Part shown: piece after piece, positions 32,854 to 42,333 of the stretch
How positions within the stretch are numbered: the first letter of the stretch is position 1
Layout: every line of letters begins with the position of its first letter
Source of the DNA: Phycisphaerae bacterium
GTDB taxonomy: Bacteria > Planctomycetota > Phycisphaerae > UBA1845 > PWPN01
Reading direction: 5' to 3'
DNA: 64,000 bases
Assembly (NCBI GenBank): GCA_018003015.1
Contig: JAGNEZ010000027.1
Coordinates: 1 to 64,000, forward strand
Translations under genes and position numbers: made by a program
Notes under the pieces: generated by a model
Seen by the model: only the letters and a program-made list of their open reading frames with translations
What the model was told of the DNA's origin: nothing
Databases searched by the model: none

Positions 32854-34710
32854 ATGAACACCCTCACGGTCATCATGGCCAGGGCGGGGAGCAAGGGTTT
32901 GCCCGACAAGTGCTGCCTTCCGCTCTGCGGTCGCCCGGTGATCGCCTACACCATCGGTCATGCCCAGAGGAGCCGGCGGGGCGGAACCATTGTCCTGACC
33001 ACCGACTCAGTGCGTGCCCAAGCGATCGGGCGCTCAATGGGGATCGAGCTGGTGAACCGGCCCCCAGAACTGGCCGTGGACACTGCCCGGGTCGACGATG
33101 TCGTCCGAGACGCGGTTGAGCAGTACGAGCGCCGGTCGGGCTGCAGGGTTGATGTCGTGGTCATCCTGTACGGCAATATTCCCATCCGCGCCGACGGCAT
33201 CATCGACCGGTGTGTCGATCACCTGGTTCAGACCGGATGTGATTCGGTGCGAACCGTCGCCCCTGTATCCAAGCAGCATCCCGACTGGCTCCACCGCCTG
33301 AACGGGGATCGGATGGAGCAATTCAGAGTCAACAGCATCCACCGCCGCCAGGACCTTGAACCGGTCTACTATCACGACGGTGCGGTGATTGCAGTCACCC
33401 GGGCCTCGCTCTTCAATCCGCAGACGCGGAGTGACCCGCACGGCTTCTTCGGGCGCGACCGACGCGCCGTCGTGCAGCGGGCGGAAGATTCCGTAGACAT
33501 CGATACAGCCATGGATTTCTATCAGGCCGAGGCGATGGTTCGTGTCCGGGGCGAGATCGGGCCCGAGCGGGCGATCGAAGCTGACATGATGACCACGAGT
33601 GCCCCGTGGTCTCCGATCTGTGAAGTGAGTGCTGGACACCTGGCCTGCCCGGCGTTCAGGATTGGCGGCACCCTGGTCGGGGCGCCCCGTTCCGCCTTCG
33701 TCATTGCAGAGGCTGGCGTCAACCACGATGGGGACATTCAAGCGGCCCGGGAGTTGGTCGCCGCGGCGGCCGAGGCCGGCGCCGACGCGGTCAAGTTCCA
33801 GGTGTTCGCCGCCCACCGCCTGGTTACGCGGACTTCGCCGGCGGCCGATTACCAGCAGCGGGCGGGTGGAGGCTGCGTCCAGTACGAGATGCTTGAACGT
33901 CTGGAGTTGCGGCATGACGAGTTCGAGGAATTGGCCGCGTTGGCCCGCAGGTCGGGCATTCAGTTTCTGGCCACGCCGTTTTCTGTTCCGGATCTGGATT
34001 TCCTCGTTTCCCTCGGCGTGCCGGCTCTGAAGTTGGCCTCCACCGACATTGTCAATGGCCCCCTATTGGACGCGGCGGCGGCCTCTGGACTACCGATTCT
34101 AGCCTCGACCGGAGCGGCGGACCTCCATGAGGTCTTGGCCGCGGTGGAGCGACTTCGCCGGGGTGAAGCCGGTCCACTCGCCCTGCTGCATTGTATCAGC
34201 AGCTACCCCGCCGATCCGGGCGAGGCCAATTTGGCAGCGATTGGCACACTGGCGAGAGAGTTCAACTGCATCAGCGGCTTCAGCGACCACACCGAGTCGC
34301 TGACCATTGGTGGACTGGCTGTGGCTGCCGGGGCCAAGGTCATCGAGAAGCACATGACTCTCGATCGCAGGCGGTCCGGACCGGATCACTCCTTCTCTCT
34401 CGAACCGAAGGCCATGGCCGAGTATACCCGGTCCGTTCGTGATGCCGCCCGCGTCCTTGGCGAAGGGCAGCTCGAGCCGACGGCGACCCAGCGAGAGGTG
34501 CGCCGGGTATCGCGAGCCAGCGTTGTGGCCGCCCGGGACATCGCCACGGGCGAGGTCCTCGCTCGGACGATGCTGACGACCAAGCGCCCGGGTGATGGGA
34601 TATCTCCCATGAGTATTGACAGCCTGGTTGGGCGACGGGTGCTGCGACCGGTTCCTGCGGACCACCTCATCACCTGGGACATCCTCGAACGGTCCACTGT
34701 TGCCGTATGA
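32854..34710 (+). CDS. Bifunctional CMP-nonulosonate cytidylyltransferase and nonulosonate synthase (NeuA-NeuB fusion)
   Basis: One 618-residue frame joins two enzymes. Residues 1-230 are a NeuA-type CMP-sialate synthetase: MARAGSKGLPDKCCLPLCG carries the nucleotide-binding ARAGSKG(L)P.K motif, and SVDIDT (213-218) the metal-binding Asp. Residues 275-618 are NeuB: AFVIAEAGVNHDG, GADAVKFQ, FLATPFS, GFSDHT, IEKHMTLDR and GPDHSFSLEP, then a SAF domain (VVAARDIATGEVL, TKRPGDGISP). NeuB condenses a hexosamine with phosphoenolpyruvate and NeuA activates the product with CTP. These are usually separate genes. Its TGA overlaps the neuC start as ATGA, giving an apparently complete pathway. Confidence 0.9.
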   Translation: MNTLTVIMARAGSKGLPDKCCLPLCGRPVIAYTIGHAQRSRRGGTIVLTTDSVRAQAIGRSMGIELVNRPPELAVDTARVDDVVRDAVEQYERRSGCRVDVVVILYGNIPIRADGIIDRCVDHLVQTGCDSVRTVAPVSKQHPDWLHRLNGDRMEQFRVNSIHRRQDLEPVYYHDGAVIAVTRASLFNPQTRSDPHGFFGRDRRAVVQRAEDSVDIDTAMDFYQAEAMVRVRGEIGPERAIEADMMTTSAPWSPICEVSAGHLACPAFRIGGTLVGAPRSAFVIAEAGVNHDGDIQAARELVAAAAEAGADAVKFQVFAAHRLVTRTSPAADYQQRAGGGCVQYEMLERLELRHDEFEELAALARRSGIQFLATPFSVPDLDFLVSLGVPALKLASTDIVNGPLLDAAAASGLPILASTGAADLHEVLAAVERLRRGEAGPLALLHCISSYPADPGEANLAAIGTLAREFNCISGFSDHTESLTIGGLAVAAGAKVIEKHMTLDRRRSGPDHSFSLEPKAMAEYTRSVRDAARVLGEGQLEPTATQREVRRVSRASVVAARDIATGEVLARTMLTTKRPGDGISPMSIDSLVGRRVLRPVPADHLITWDILERSTVAV

Positions 34711-36008
34711 CTGCCATCGCCGCCAAAGGACCATCCCGAGCGCGTCACACCTCCTCGGCGAGACACGGCGGTGCCGCTCTCGATAGGAATGACTTGACTG
34801 AAGCCGCCGAGTTTCGGGGGTGCCGGGGCACTGCTGGAGCCCGCGGGCTTCGCCGCGTAGCGGTCATCACGGGTACGCGGGCCGAGTTCGGCCTGTTGGA
34901 GACGGTTCTGCGAGCGATAAAAGCCCGCAAGCGTCCTGAGGTCAGGCTGATCGTGACCGGGATGCACCTGCTGCCAAAATTCGGCCGAACCATCGATCAC
35001 ATCCGCCGTGCAGGCTGGCGTATAGACGCGACCGTGCCCATGCAGACTGGCCGCGACGATGCCGCGGGCGAGGCTCAGGCTGTGGGCCGCGGGGTGGGTG
35101 GCATTGCCCGAGCCCTCGATTGCCTGCGTTGTGATTCGGTCCTCGTTTTGGGTGACCGGATCGAGGCTTTCGCCGGGGCCTGTGCGGCGGCCTGCTCGAG
35201 ACGAATCCTGGTCCACATTCACGGAGGGGATCGTGCAGCGGGGGATGTGGACGATGCCTTGCGCAACGCCATCAGTCGGATGGCCCACGTCCACCTGGTC
35301 GCATCGCAGCAGGCCGCCGACCGCCTCTGCCGGATGGGCGAACAGCCCTTCCGCATCTACCGTGTCGGGGCGCCGGGGCTAGACGACATCCGCCTGTTTC
35401 GCCAGACGGATCGACGTGACCGCCGGCCGGCCGACAGGCGTGTCGCCGCCCTACTGGGCCCGATCGCGGCCGACTCTTACGCCCTGGTTGCGTTGCACCC
35501 TCGTGGCCGACCAGCCCGAACCGAGGCGGTCACCGCCCAGCGTCTGGCTGCTGCCGTGGAGGCATACGGTCTTGCGGGCATTGCCGTTTACCCCAACAGT
35601 GACCCGGGCCACGAGGGGATTCTCGAGGTGCTGGCCGCCGTCGCGGATCGCCCCTGGTGGCGTGTTTTCCCTTCGCTGACACGCGACGACTACATTCGGG
35701 TGGCGTCCCGAGCGACCGTTTTGGTCGGCAACTCGTCGAGCGGCATCATCGAATCGGCGAGCCTGGGACTGACGGCCGTCGATATCGGACCTCGCCAGAA
35801 CGGTCGCCTGGCCTGCGGCCCCGGCGTGATCCACTGTGGTGAATCGCTGGCGGACATAAGCCGCGGCATCCGCCTCGCGGTGAGCCGCCGAAAGCCTGCG
35901 GCTGGATGCTCTGTCTACGGCGACGGGCGTGCGGGGCTACGCATTGCCCGAATCCTCTCGCGTCTGATAATCTCGCCTGTGCTGGCCCGCAAGGAACTGG
36001 TGTACTAG
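34707..36008 (+). CDS. neuC: Hydrolysing UDP-N-acetylglucosamine 2-epimerase (NeuC/LegG type)
   Basis: This 433-residue protein overlaps the preceding gene by 4 bases. After a 50-residue extension the GT-B-like epimerase fold begins with VAVITGTRAEFGLLETVL. It has the motifs of NeuC-type hydrolysing epimerases: VTGMHLLPKFGRT, LVLGDRIEAFAGA, VHIHGGDRA, AHVHLVASQ, ALHPRGRP, VYPNSDPGH and VGNSSSGIIESASLG. The enzyme makes ManNAc (or the 2,4-diacetamido analogue for legionaminate) and UDP from the UDP-sugar, supplying the substrate for NeuB. The C-terminal helices look complete. The N-terminal extension may be a mis-start, but no better ATG is evident. Confidence 0.88.
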   Translation: MTAIAAKGPSRARHTSSARHGGAALDRNDLTEAAEFRGCRGTAGARGLRRVAVITGTRAEFGLLETVLRAIKARKRPEVRLIVTGMHLLPKFGRTIDHIRRAGWRIDATVPMQTGRDDAAGEAQAVGRGVGGIARALDCLRCDSVLVLGDRIEAFAGACAAACSRRILVHIHGGDRAAGDVDDALRNAISRMAHVHLVASQQAADRLCRMGEQPFRIYRVGAPGLDDIRLFRQTDRRDRRPADRRVAALLGPIAADSYALVALHPRGRPARTEAVTAQRLAAAVEAYGLAGIAVYPNSDPGHEGILEVLAAVADRPWWRVFPSLTRDDYIRVASRATVLVGNSSSGIIESASLGLTAVDIGPRQNGRLACGPGVIHCGESLADISRGIRLAVSRRKPAAGCSVYGDGRAGLRIARILSRLIISPVLARKELVY

Positions 36009-36087
36009 TCGACGGCCGTGGGCGGACAGTGTTCGCACCCCCCCGCTGCTCGACCGCCTCGCCCGTACCGGGCAATTCGACGTGTGC

Positions 36088-36097
36088 TTTAGCTAAA
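36088..36097. promoter_or_regulatory. 10-bp palindrome TTTAGCTAAA before the HDOD gene
   Basis: A perfect AT-rich palindrome sits 86 bases upstream of the HDOD start codon in otherwise GC-rich DNA. It could be an operator or part of a promoter region. Confidence 0.3.
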
Positions 36098-36182
36098 TAT
36101 GGGGCATCGGAGGGTCGATCCATAGCACAGGCGACTGGCTGGGGTCCAGCCGATCGCAGGATCCTCGCAAGGATGAACAGTA

Positions 36183-37064
36183 ATGCCTAGTACAACAGCA
36201 GTTCCTGACGCCGCACAGGTCATCAAGCTGGCCCTCGGGAGGATCGGCGAGGTTGCCACGCTGCCGGAGGTGACCGCCAAGATCATCTCGGTGGTGGATG
36301 ACCCCAAGAGCACGGCCCGTGATCTGCATCACATCATCAAGAACGACCCGGCGCTGGCGACCAAGATCATGAAGGTCGTCAACTCCGCGTTCTATGGCCT
36401 GCCGGGACAGGTGTCGGATCTCGACCGGGCGATTGTCCTTCTGGGGCTGAGCGCGGTCAAGAACATCGCGATTTCGGCTTCCATCAGTCGTCTCTTCACC
36501 AGCGACAAGATGTCCGACAAGTTCAGTGCCCGCGACCTATGGAAGCACAGCGTGGCCGTCGGCGTGGCGACTCGACAGTTCTGCTGTCTGATCGGCAAGA
36601 AGGCATTTGCGGAGGAGGCGTTCCTAGGAGGTCTGATCCACGATCTTGGTCTGCTGGTTCAGCGTCAAGCTTTCACCGATCAGTTCGCGGAGGTGATCCA
36701 GGTGGCCTCCAAGGGCGAGACGCGATTCTGCCAAGCGGAGGCCGAGATCATCGGTGCTGACCATCAGGTCCTCGGGGCGGCCTTGGCAGCCAAGTGGAAG
36801 TTCCCGCGCGGCCTGCAGACCGTGCTGGGCTATCACCACCATATCACCAACCTCAGCGAGGACCATCGCATCCTGCCGTCCATCGTCTACGTGGGCGACG
36901 TCCTCTGCTGCCACGAACGAATCGGCTTCCACCTCACCGCGGAAGGTCAACCGCTCGACAGCGGTTTACTCGAATCGGTTGGCCTGACCGAGGCGGACCT
37001 CAACAAGGTGCGCGAGGAGTTGCCCGAACTGATTGTGGCGGTTGAGGATATCCTCATGGCCTGA
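36183..37064 (+). CDS. HDOD-domain signalling protein
   Basis: This 293-residue soluble protein consists of an HDOD domain (about 15-215): LPEVTAKIISVVDDPKSTARDL, IIKNDPALATKIMKVVNSAFYG, AIVLLGLSAVKNIAISAS, WKHSVAVGVATRQF, AFLGGLIHDLGLLVQ, HQVLGAALAAKWKFP and IVYVGDVLC. HDOD proteins resemble HD phosphohydrolases, but most are thought to be non-catalytic signalling modules that regulate motility, the cell cycle or c-di-GMP responses. One HD pair (IHDLG) is retained here. It is monocistronic. No adjacent signalling partner is visible, though the Hpt protein at 30814 is in the same region. Confidence 0.93.
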   Translation: MPSTTAVPDAAQVIKLALGRIGEVATLPEVTAKIISVVDDPKSTARDLHHIIKNDPALATKIMKVVNSAFYGLPGQVSDLDRAIVLLGLSAVKNIAISASISRLFTSDKMSDKFSARDLWKHSVAVGVATRQFCCLIGKKAFAEEAFLGGLIHDLGLLVQRQAFTDQFAEVIQVASKGETRFCQAEAEIIGADHQVLGAALAAKWKFPRGLQTVLGYHHHITNLSEDHRILPSIVYVGDVLCCHERIGFHLTAEGQPLDSGLLESVGLTEADLNKVREELPELIVAVEDILMA

Positions 37065-37267
37065 CGCATCTTACGCGTCGTCGAGCTTGATTACGCCATC
37101 GCAGTACGCATCCCGCGACGATCCTCCTCCAGGGCCAACCCTGGGACCGGGCACCGGAAGTCTGGCACACAGCCGAGCTGGCGACGCATCTGCAGGCGAG
37201 CTGCGAGCCGGTTGTTTTGACCCGCGATTGAACGAAGCTACCCTTCATGAGCAGGCTTCACCTTCCA

Positions 37268-37296
37268 TTGACACTGGGCGAACACAACCCTAAAGT
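37268..37296 (+). promoter_or_regulatory. Candidate sigma70-type promoter for the GT2 gene
   Basis: TTGACA (37268-37273), a 17-base spacer and TAAAGT (37291-37296, 4 of 6 matches) lie 60 bases before the glycosyltransferase ATG at 37356. The remaining stretch from 37065 shows no gene. Confidence 0.5.
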
Positions 37297-37355
37297 ACCG
37301 CCTGAGCGAGGTTTGGCGGAAACCACGGGAACGGCGAGCGGGGCTTGGGGACGCC

Positions 37356-38945
37356 ATGGCGTCGAGCGACTTTCTAAGGTCACTTCTCATCACCGTCTTC
37401 CTGGTCAGCACGAGCGCCCTCGCCCTGTACGGCCTGCACCTGTATGTGCTGGTGTTCTTCTTTCGCAGGCGACACGCAGCTGCAAGCAGTGAGCAGCAGG
37501 CGTTTCTCGCGCGTTATCGCGAGGAGACTCCGGAAAGCGACTGGCTCGGCGTCACCAGCCAGATCCCGATCTACAACGAAGCCGATGTGGCCATCAGGGT
37601 GATCACGGCCGTGGCGGGCATGGACTATCCTGGCGGCAAGCACACGATTCAGGTTCTGGACGACAGCACGGACGAGACCCGGCTGCTCGTCGATCGGGTG
37701 GTCAGGCCGCTCCGCGAACAGGGGGTGGACATCGAGGTCATCCGGCGTGAGAACCGCGAAGGATTCAAGGCTGGTGCACTCAAGATGGGACTGGCGCGAA
37801 GCCGGCACCCACTGGTTGCCATTTTCGACGCCGACTTCGTTCCTCCCCGTGATTTCCTTCGACGGGCGACCCCGTTCCTGGCTGGGAACGAGAAAGTGGC
37901 CTGTATTCAAGGGCGGTGGACCTACCTGAACCCCCACGAGTCCTGGCTAACGGAAGCCCAGTCGGTGGGTCTCGACGGCCATTTTGCGATTGAGCAGGGT
38001 GCTCGGGCGTGGAATCAGCTCTTCATGAACTTCAACGGAACGGCCGGCGTCTGGCGCAAGGCCGCCATCGACGACCCGGCGGTGGGCGGCTGGACGGCCG
38101 ACACGCTCACCGAGGACCTGGATCTGTCGTACCGGGCTCAACTGGCGGGCTGGAAGATCGAATACTGCTTGTCGCTGGAATGCCCGTCTGAGCTGCCCAG
38201 CACGATTACTGCCCTCAAAGCCCAGCAGCGGCGCTGGACGACTGGGGCTACCCAGACGGCAGTGAAGTTGTTGCCTCGGATCTGGCGGTCAGACGCCCGG
38301 CTCTCCCAGAAGCTCGAGGCGACCTTCCATCTCACGCATCACACGGCGTCGCTCTGGATGGTCTTCGTAGCCCTGATGACTCGTCCGTTGATCCTGGGAG
38401 TCGATCCTTCCGCATTTCTGCCCGCCTTCTTGACTGGTTACACGATGATGATCATCACGTCTCTCGCCCCGCCGACGATGTATGGATACGCCCGTCGCGT
38501 TCTGGGCGGCGGATGGAGCGGCCTCAAAACCACCCCGGCGATGATGGTGATCGGAACGGGCATGTCCATCAACAACGCTCTGGCAGTGCTTCGGGGGCTT
38601 CTCACCCGCGGGGGGGAGTTCGTGCGAACACCCAAATCGGGCAGCACGCAGCGGCGCAAGCAGGCGAGCCGCTACAAGACCAAGAGCGCTCCGCGGCTGT
38701 GGATCGCCGAGATGCTGCTCGGAGCCTATTGTCTGGCCTACTGGGTAGTATGCCTTTCTCAGGGTCGGCTCGTGTTCAGCGTCTTCCTGATGGTCTACGC
38801 GGCCGGGTTCCTGATATCAGGGTGGATGTCACGCCCCAGCGCACCAACGATCGATCGCCGACGTTTCATAACCGTCTCCGACGGCGGGGAGACCGAAGTG
38901 AGCCCCACCCTCGCTCCGGCGAGCGCGCCGGTTCGCGCCCGCTAG
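37356..38945 (+). CDS. Processive family 2 glycosyltransferase (cellulose-synthase-like)
   Basis: This 529-residue membrane protein has one N-terminal helix (10-36), a cytoplasmic catalytic domain and about four to five C-terminal helices. The processive GT2 motifs are all present: QIPIYNEADV, LDDSTDE (Asp102/103), FDAD (158-160), LTEDLDLSYR with base Asp at 254, and QQRRW (290-294). The best-known relatives are CslA/CslC-type enzymes that make beta-mannan or beta-1,4-glucan backbones; the Gln-Gln-Arg-Arg-Trp form fits these. It probably makes and extrudes an exopolysaccharide. It is followed after 54 bases by a large glycosidase-like gene. Confidence 0.92.
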   Translation: MASSDFLRSLLITVFLVSTSALALYGLHLYVLVFFFRRRHAAASSEQQAFLARYREETPESDWLGVTSQIPIYNEADVAIRVITAVAGMDYPGGKHTIQVLDDSTDETRLLVDRVVRPLREQGVDIEVIRRENREGFKAGALKMGLARSRHPLVAIFDADFVPPRDFLRRATPFLAGNEKVACIQGRWTYLNPHESWLTEAQSVGLDGHFAIEQGARAWNQLFMNFNGTAGVWRKAAIDDPAVGGWTADTLTEDLDLSYRAQLAGWKIEYCLSLECPSELPSTITALKAQQRRWTTGATQTAVKLLPRIWRSDARLSQKLEATFHLTHHTASLWMVFVALMTRPLILGVDPSAFLPAFLTGYTMMIITSLAPPTMYGYARRVLGGGWSGLKTTPAMMVIGTGMSINNALAVLRGLLTRGGEFVRTPKSGSTQRRKQASRYKTKSAPRLWIAEMLLGAYCLAYWVVCLSQGRLVFSVFLMVYAAGFLISGWMSRPSAPTIDRRRFITVSDGGETEVSPTLAPASAPVRAR

Positions 38946-38999
38946 CCCGGCAACTCCCAGCTGACCGACTCATGTTTGTGCAGTGAAAGGAGCTTACGC

Positions 39000-41900
39000 A
39001 TGCCGCAATGGAGTCTTTGGTTTGTCTTCAGCGTCATCGCGACGACCGGGGTCGGGCGGCAGACGGCCCAGGCCAAGGTGGGCGAAGCGGTCAACCTGGC
39101 GGACTTCGCCCGAGTCGTCAAGTACGTCGGCGATTCGCCGGAGACTTTGCAGGTTCGGGAGCTCGAGCAAGGCAGCGAGGGATGGGAACCCTGGCGTGGC
39201 GACGACAACGAGTACATGATCGGTCTCGAGTGGGACGAGCCGAGAGACGTGTGCCTGGTCGAAATCGAGTTCCGGCACGCCATTTCCGATCGAGACAAGA
39301 TTCGCGTGCAGTATTATCAGGACCATTGGCCGAGTGCCGAGACAGGCGGGTGGGCGGGAGTTGATGATCCTTTCCACGGCAAGTGGGTCACCGCCAAGGC
39401 GGACTGGTGGGCAGGCGATCGGGACGTCACCTTCGCGTTCCTGCCCTACGACCAGGAGCAGCCCGGCGCCGGGGCTCCGGACGTCATCTACCGTCGGACC
39501 TACCGTTTGCGGTTTCTCCTTGGGAGGCGGGACATCGAACTGCCTGCGGTTAGATACTTCCGGGTTTATGGTCCCCGGAAGACGCTCTCGGCGAAGTTCG
39601 ACATCCGCTTCGAGCCCCGAGGCAAGCTGCGTCTTCCGCTGGACGTCTCGGTGGTTAACGGTGACATCATCGACCGACTGGTTGGCGACACGACGATCCA
39701 GAGCTGGGTGCTGAATCGCGAGCCCACCAGTCTCGAAGTCAACTACCTCGAGGACCTGGAGACCCCGAGCCGCACCGTGGTCACACTCCGCTCGCCGGAG
39801 AATCCGCTTGTGGGCATGTCGTTTCTTCCGGCTGAGGTCGTCAAGCACGGGATCATGCGCGTTCCCTCGATGGGCATCGTGATCGCTCACGTTGGCAGCA
39901 GGCAAGCTCTCCAGGCGGGATCAAGGACGGGAATCTCGGTTTTCGATCGGGTGGCAACGGAGCCGGAGCAGAGCTGGGAGCGGGCCCGGCGAGAGATTCC
40001 CGAGCTCAGGAAAAGCCGACAGGTCCACCTTCCGCTGCACCTGCCGCTCGGGCCGCCGGATGCCCGCCAGGAAATCGCGGTTAGTTACGATGGGAGCATC
40101 CTGCTGAGCAAGTCGGCACTCAAAGTGCCCGCGGCGGACAGCGACCGGATGCACTTCCCTGCGGACGAGTGGTACATCCGGGTGGATACCGGCACGCGGG
40201 CATTCGACCGAACAACGGAGGGAAACGTCAAGCAGCGACTGGTGGACGGCTATCTGCCCATCGTGGTCAACTCGTGGGAACACGAGGGTGTCAAGTATGA
40301 GGAGACCTCGGTCGCCACGTTCCTCGACGGCGAGCCGCGGGAGATCCGAGGTGACGAGACCGTTGTCCTGCTGACCCGGTTGACCATGACCAATCCCGGC
40401 AGCGGCCCGGTTACGGCGGCGGCCGCACTCAGCAGCGATCCCGGGGAGCAGCTGATCCTGGAGTCGGGGCACGTCTCGGCCCGAGCGGCGATTCGCGAGA
40501 AAAAAGCGAGTGTCTATCACCGTCCGCAGTATCGGTACCACGTCAGGAGCAGTGCCGAGGTCATCCGAATCGAATCCCACGGCAGCGACGGCGCGGAGGC
40601 CATTGTATGGCAAGGCCGACTGGCGGCCGGACAGTCCGTGGTTCTCGAGTGGTTTGTGCCCTTTGTCACCATCGATACTGACGTCGAGCGGCGTGCGATC
40701 GCCGGGCTCGATTTCGACAAGGTCCTCAAGAGCGAGAGCGAGCGGTGGCAGGCCATCATTGCCGGACAAGCCACCATCGAAGTTCCCGACCCGCTGCTCA
40801 ACGATTTCTACAAGGCCCAGCTGGCTCACATTCTGATCACCGCCGATCGTGATCCGTACGGAGGCTTTCGCGTTCTGCCGGCGGCCACGCTCAGCTACAA
40901 CGTGTGCATGAACGAGTCCTGCCATCAAATCCGGGCGCTGGAGGTGCGTGGTTTGCACGCGCACGCACAACAGTATCTGGATGCGTTTCTCACGGGTCAG
41001 TCCACGCGCGGTCTTCATGGCCGGTTCACCGACAAGCACGGTGTCATCCACGGCCTGCCGAGCATAAACGGCAACTACCAGACGTTCAACTACAACCTGG
41101 ACCACGGTTTCGCCCTGTGGATGCTGAACGAGCACTACCGCTTCACTCGTGACAAGGGTTGGCTATCGGCCGTGACCGGTCAGCTGGTTGCGGCCTGCGA
41201 TTTCGTGACCCGCCAGAGCAGGCTCCCGGCTGAATCCAACACCCTGGGCAAGGACGATGCTCGATGGGGCGAAGGGCTATTGCCTCCGGGTCACCTCGAG
41301 GACCCGCCCGAATGGTTGTGGTGGTTCGCGGTGAATGCCTACGCCGCTCGGGGGATGCGAATGACCGCTGAGTCGCTGGCCGAGATCCACGCTCCTGAAG
41401 CGGCCCGGATCGCCCGCGAGGCGACCGCGTTCAGCAAACACCTCGAAGACTCGTGCCGGGAGGCGATGGTGCAAGCGCCGGTTGTCCGCCTCCGAGATGG
41501 CACCTACGTGCCCTTTCAGCCGACGCGGAGCCGGCTGCGCGGACGTGATCTTGGCTGGATCCGTGACGCTCTCTATGGCCCCGTACATCTGATCGATTGC
41601 GGCGTGTTCACGCCGGATTCGCCCGAGGCCGAGTGGATCCTCCGCGATACGGAGGACAACGTATTCATCGGCGAGGAACGAGGACGAGGACTCGACGACT
41701 TCGAGAGACGGTGGTTCAGTTGGGGTGGGATCACGATTCAATCGAACCTGCTGCCCAATCCGCTGGTGTACCTGCAGCGCGGCCAGGGCAAGCATGCCGT
41801 CCGGGCGTTCTACAACAGCCTGGCCGCCAACGTGTACGCCGACGTTCGGGCCTTCACCGAACACCCGGTTGCGGCGTACGGGCTGGGCCAAGGACCAAAC

Positions 41901-42284
41901 TACAAGACGCCCGACGAATCCGCCTTCGTCGTCTGGCTCCGCTCGCTGCTGGTGTTCGAGCGCGGCCAGGAACTCGACTTGCTGGCCGGAGTACCGCAGG
42001 AATGGCTAGGGCCGGGCAAGAAGATCACGATACGGGGCGCGGCGACCTGGTTCGGGCCCCTCGATCTGGCAGCTGAAGTGGCGGCAGATGGACGGCAGCT
42101 GTCGGTCAAGCTCAGTAGTCCCAGCCGCAATCCGCCCAAGGCCATCCGGCTGCACACCCGGTTACCTGGCAAGGTGGCGGCCGTGACCCTCAACGGCGCT
42201 GCCCTCTCGACCTTCGATGCCCAGGGAGGCATCGTCACACTGCCGGGCAACGTCGGCCGGGCGGAGATCATCATCGCGCATTGA
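39000..42284 (+). CDS. Large secreted six-hairpin glycosidase-like protein
   Basis: This 1,094-residue protein starts at ATG 39000 with GAAAGGAG upstream; it has a short signal peptide (FVFSVIATTGVGRQTAQA). Residues about 25-210 form a beta domain (VCLVEIEFRHAIS, VRYFRVYGPR). The middle is a super-beta-sandwich. About residues 630-1,000 form an (alpha/alpha)6 barrel: DPYGGFRVLPAATLSYNVCMNESC, GLPSINGNYQTFNYNLDHGFALWMLNEHY, GEGLLPPGHLEDPP and FSWGGITIQSNLLPNPLVYL. The C-terminus is a small beta domain. This resembles GH78/GH95/GH116-like enzymes, but the catalytic acids cannot be assigned. The position directly after a polysaccharide synthase gene suggests it trims that polymer. Confidence 0.75.
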   Translation: MPQWSLWFVFSVIATTGVGRQTAQAKVGEAVNLADFARVVKYVGDSPETLQVRELEQGSEGWEPWRGDDNEYMIGLEWDEPRDVCLVEIEFRHAISDRDKIRVQYYQDHWPSAETGGWAGVDDPFHGKWVTAKADWWAGDRDVTFAFLPYDQEQPGAGAPDVIYRRTYRLRFLLGRRDIELPAVRYFRVYGPRKTLSAKFDIRFEPRGKLRLPLDVSVVNGDIIDRLVGDTTIQSWVLNREPTSLEVNYLEDLETPSRTVVTLRSPENPLVGMSFLPAEVVKHGIMRVPSMGIVIAHVGSRQALQAGSRTGISVFDRVATEPEQSWERARREIPELRKSRQVHLPLHLPLGPPDARQEIAVSYDGSILLSKSALKVPAADSDRMHFPADEWYIRVDTGTRAFDRTTEGNVKQRLVDGYLPIVVNSWEHEGVKYEETSVATFLDGEPREIRGDETVVLLTRLTMTNPGSGPVTAAAALSSDPGEQLILESGHVSARAAIREKKASVYHRPQYRYHVRSSAEVIRIESHGSDGAEAIVWQGRLAAGQSVVLEWFVPFVTIDTDVERRAIAGLDFDKVLKSESERWQAIIAGQATIEVPDPLLNDFYKAQLAHILITADRDPYGGFRVLPAATLSYNVCMNESCHQIRALEVRGLHAHAQQYLDAFLTGQSTRGLHGRFTDKHGVIHGLPSINGNYQTFNYNLDHGFALWMLNEHYRFTRDKGWLSAVTGQLVAACDFVTRQSRLPAESNTLGKDDARWGEGLLPPGHLEDPPEWLWWFAVNAYAARGMRMTAESLAEIHAPEAARIAREATAFSKHLEDSCREAMVQAPVVRLRDGTYVPFQPTRSRLRGRDLGWIRDALYGPVHLIDCGVFTPDSPEAEWILRDTEDNVFIGEERGRGLDDFERRWFSWGGITIQSNLLPNPLVYLQRGQGKHAVRAFYNSLAANVYADVRAFTEHPVAAYGLGQGPNYKTPDESAFVVWLRSLLVFERGQELDLLAGVPQEWLGPGKKITIRGAATWFGPLDLAAEVAADGRQLSVKLSSPSRNPPKAIRLHTRLPGKVAAVTLNGAALSTFDAQGGIVTLPGNVGRAEIIIAH

Positions 42285-42333
42285 CGGAGAACTCGTGGCG
42301 AGATCCTGAGCACCTGCGGGATTCTTCGTGGCG

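Noticed and set aside
39921-41135. A 404-residue minus-strand frame within the large glycosidase-like gene
   Set aside because: It is a shadow of a conserved plus-strand gene, with no start signal or domain.
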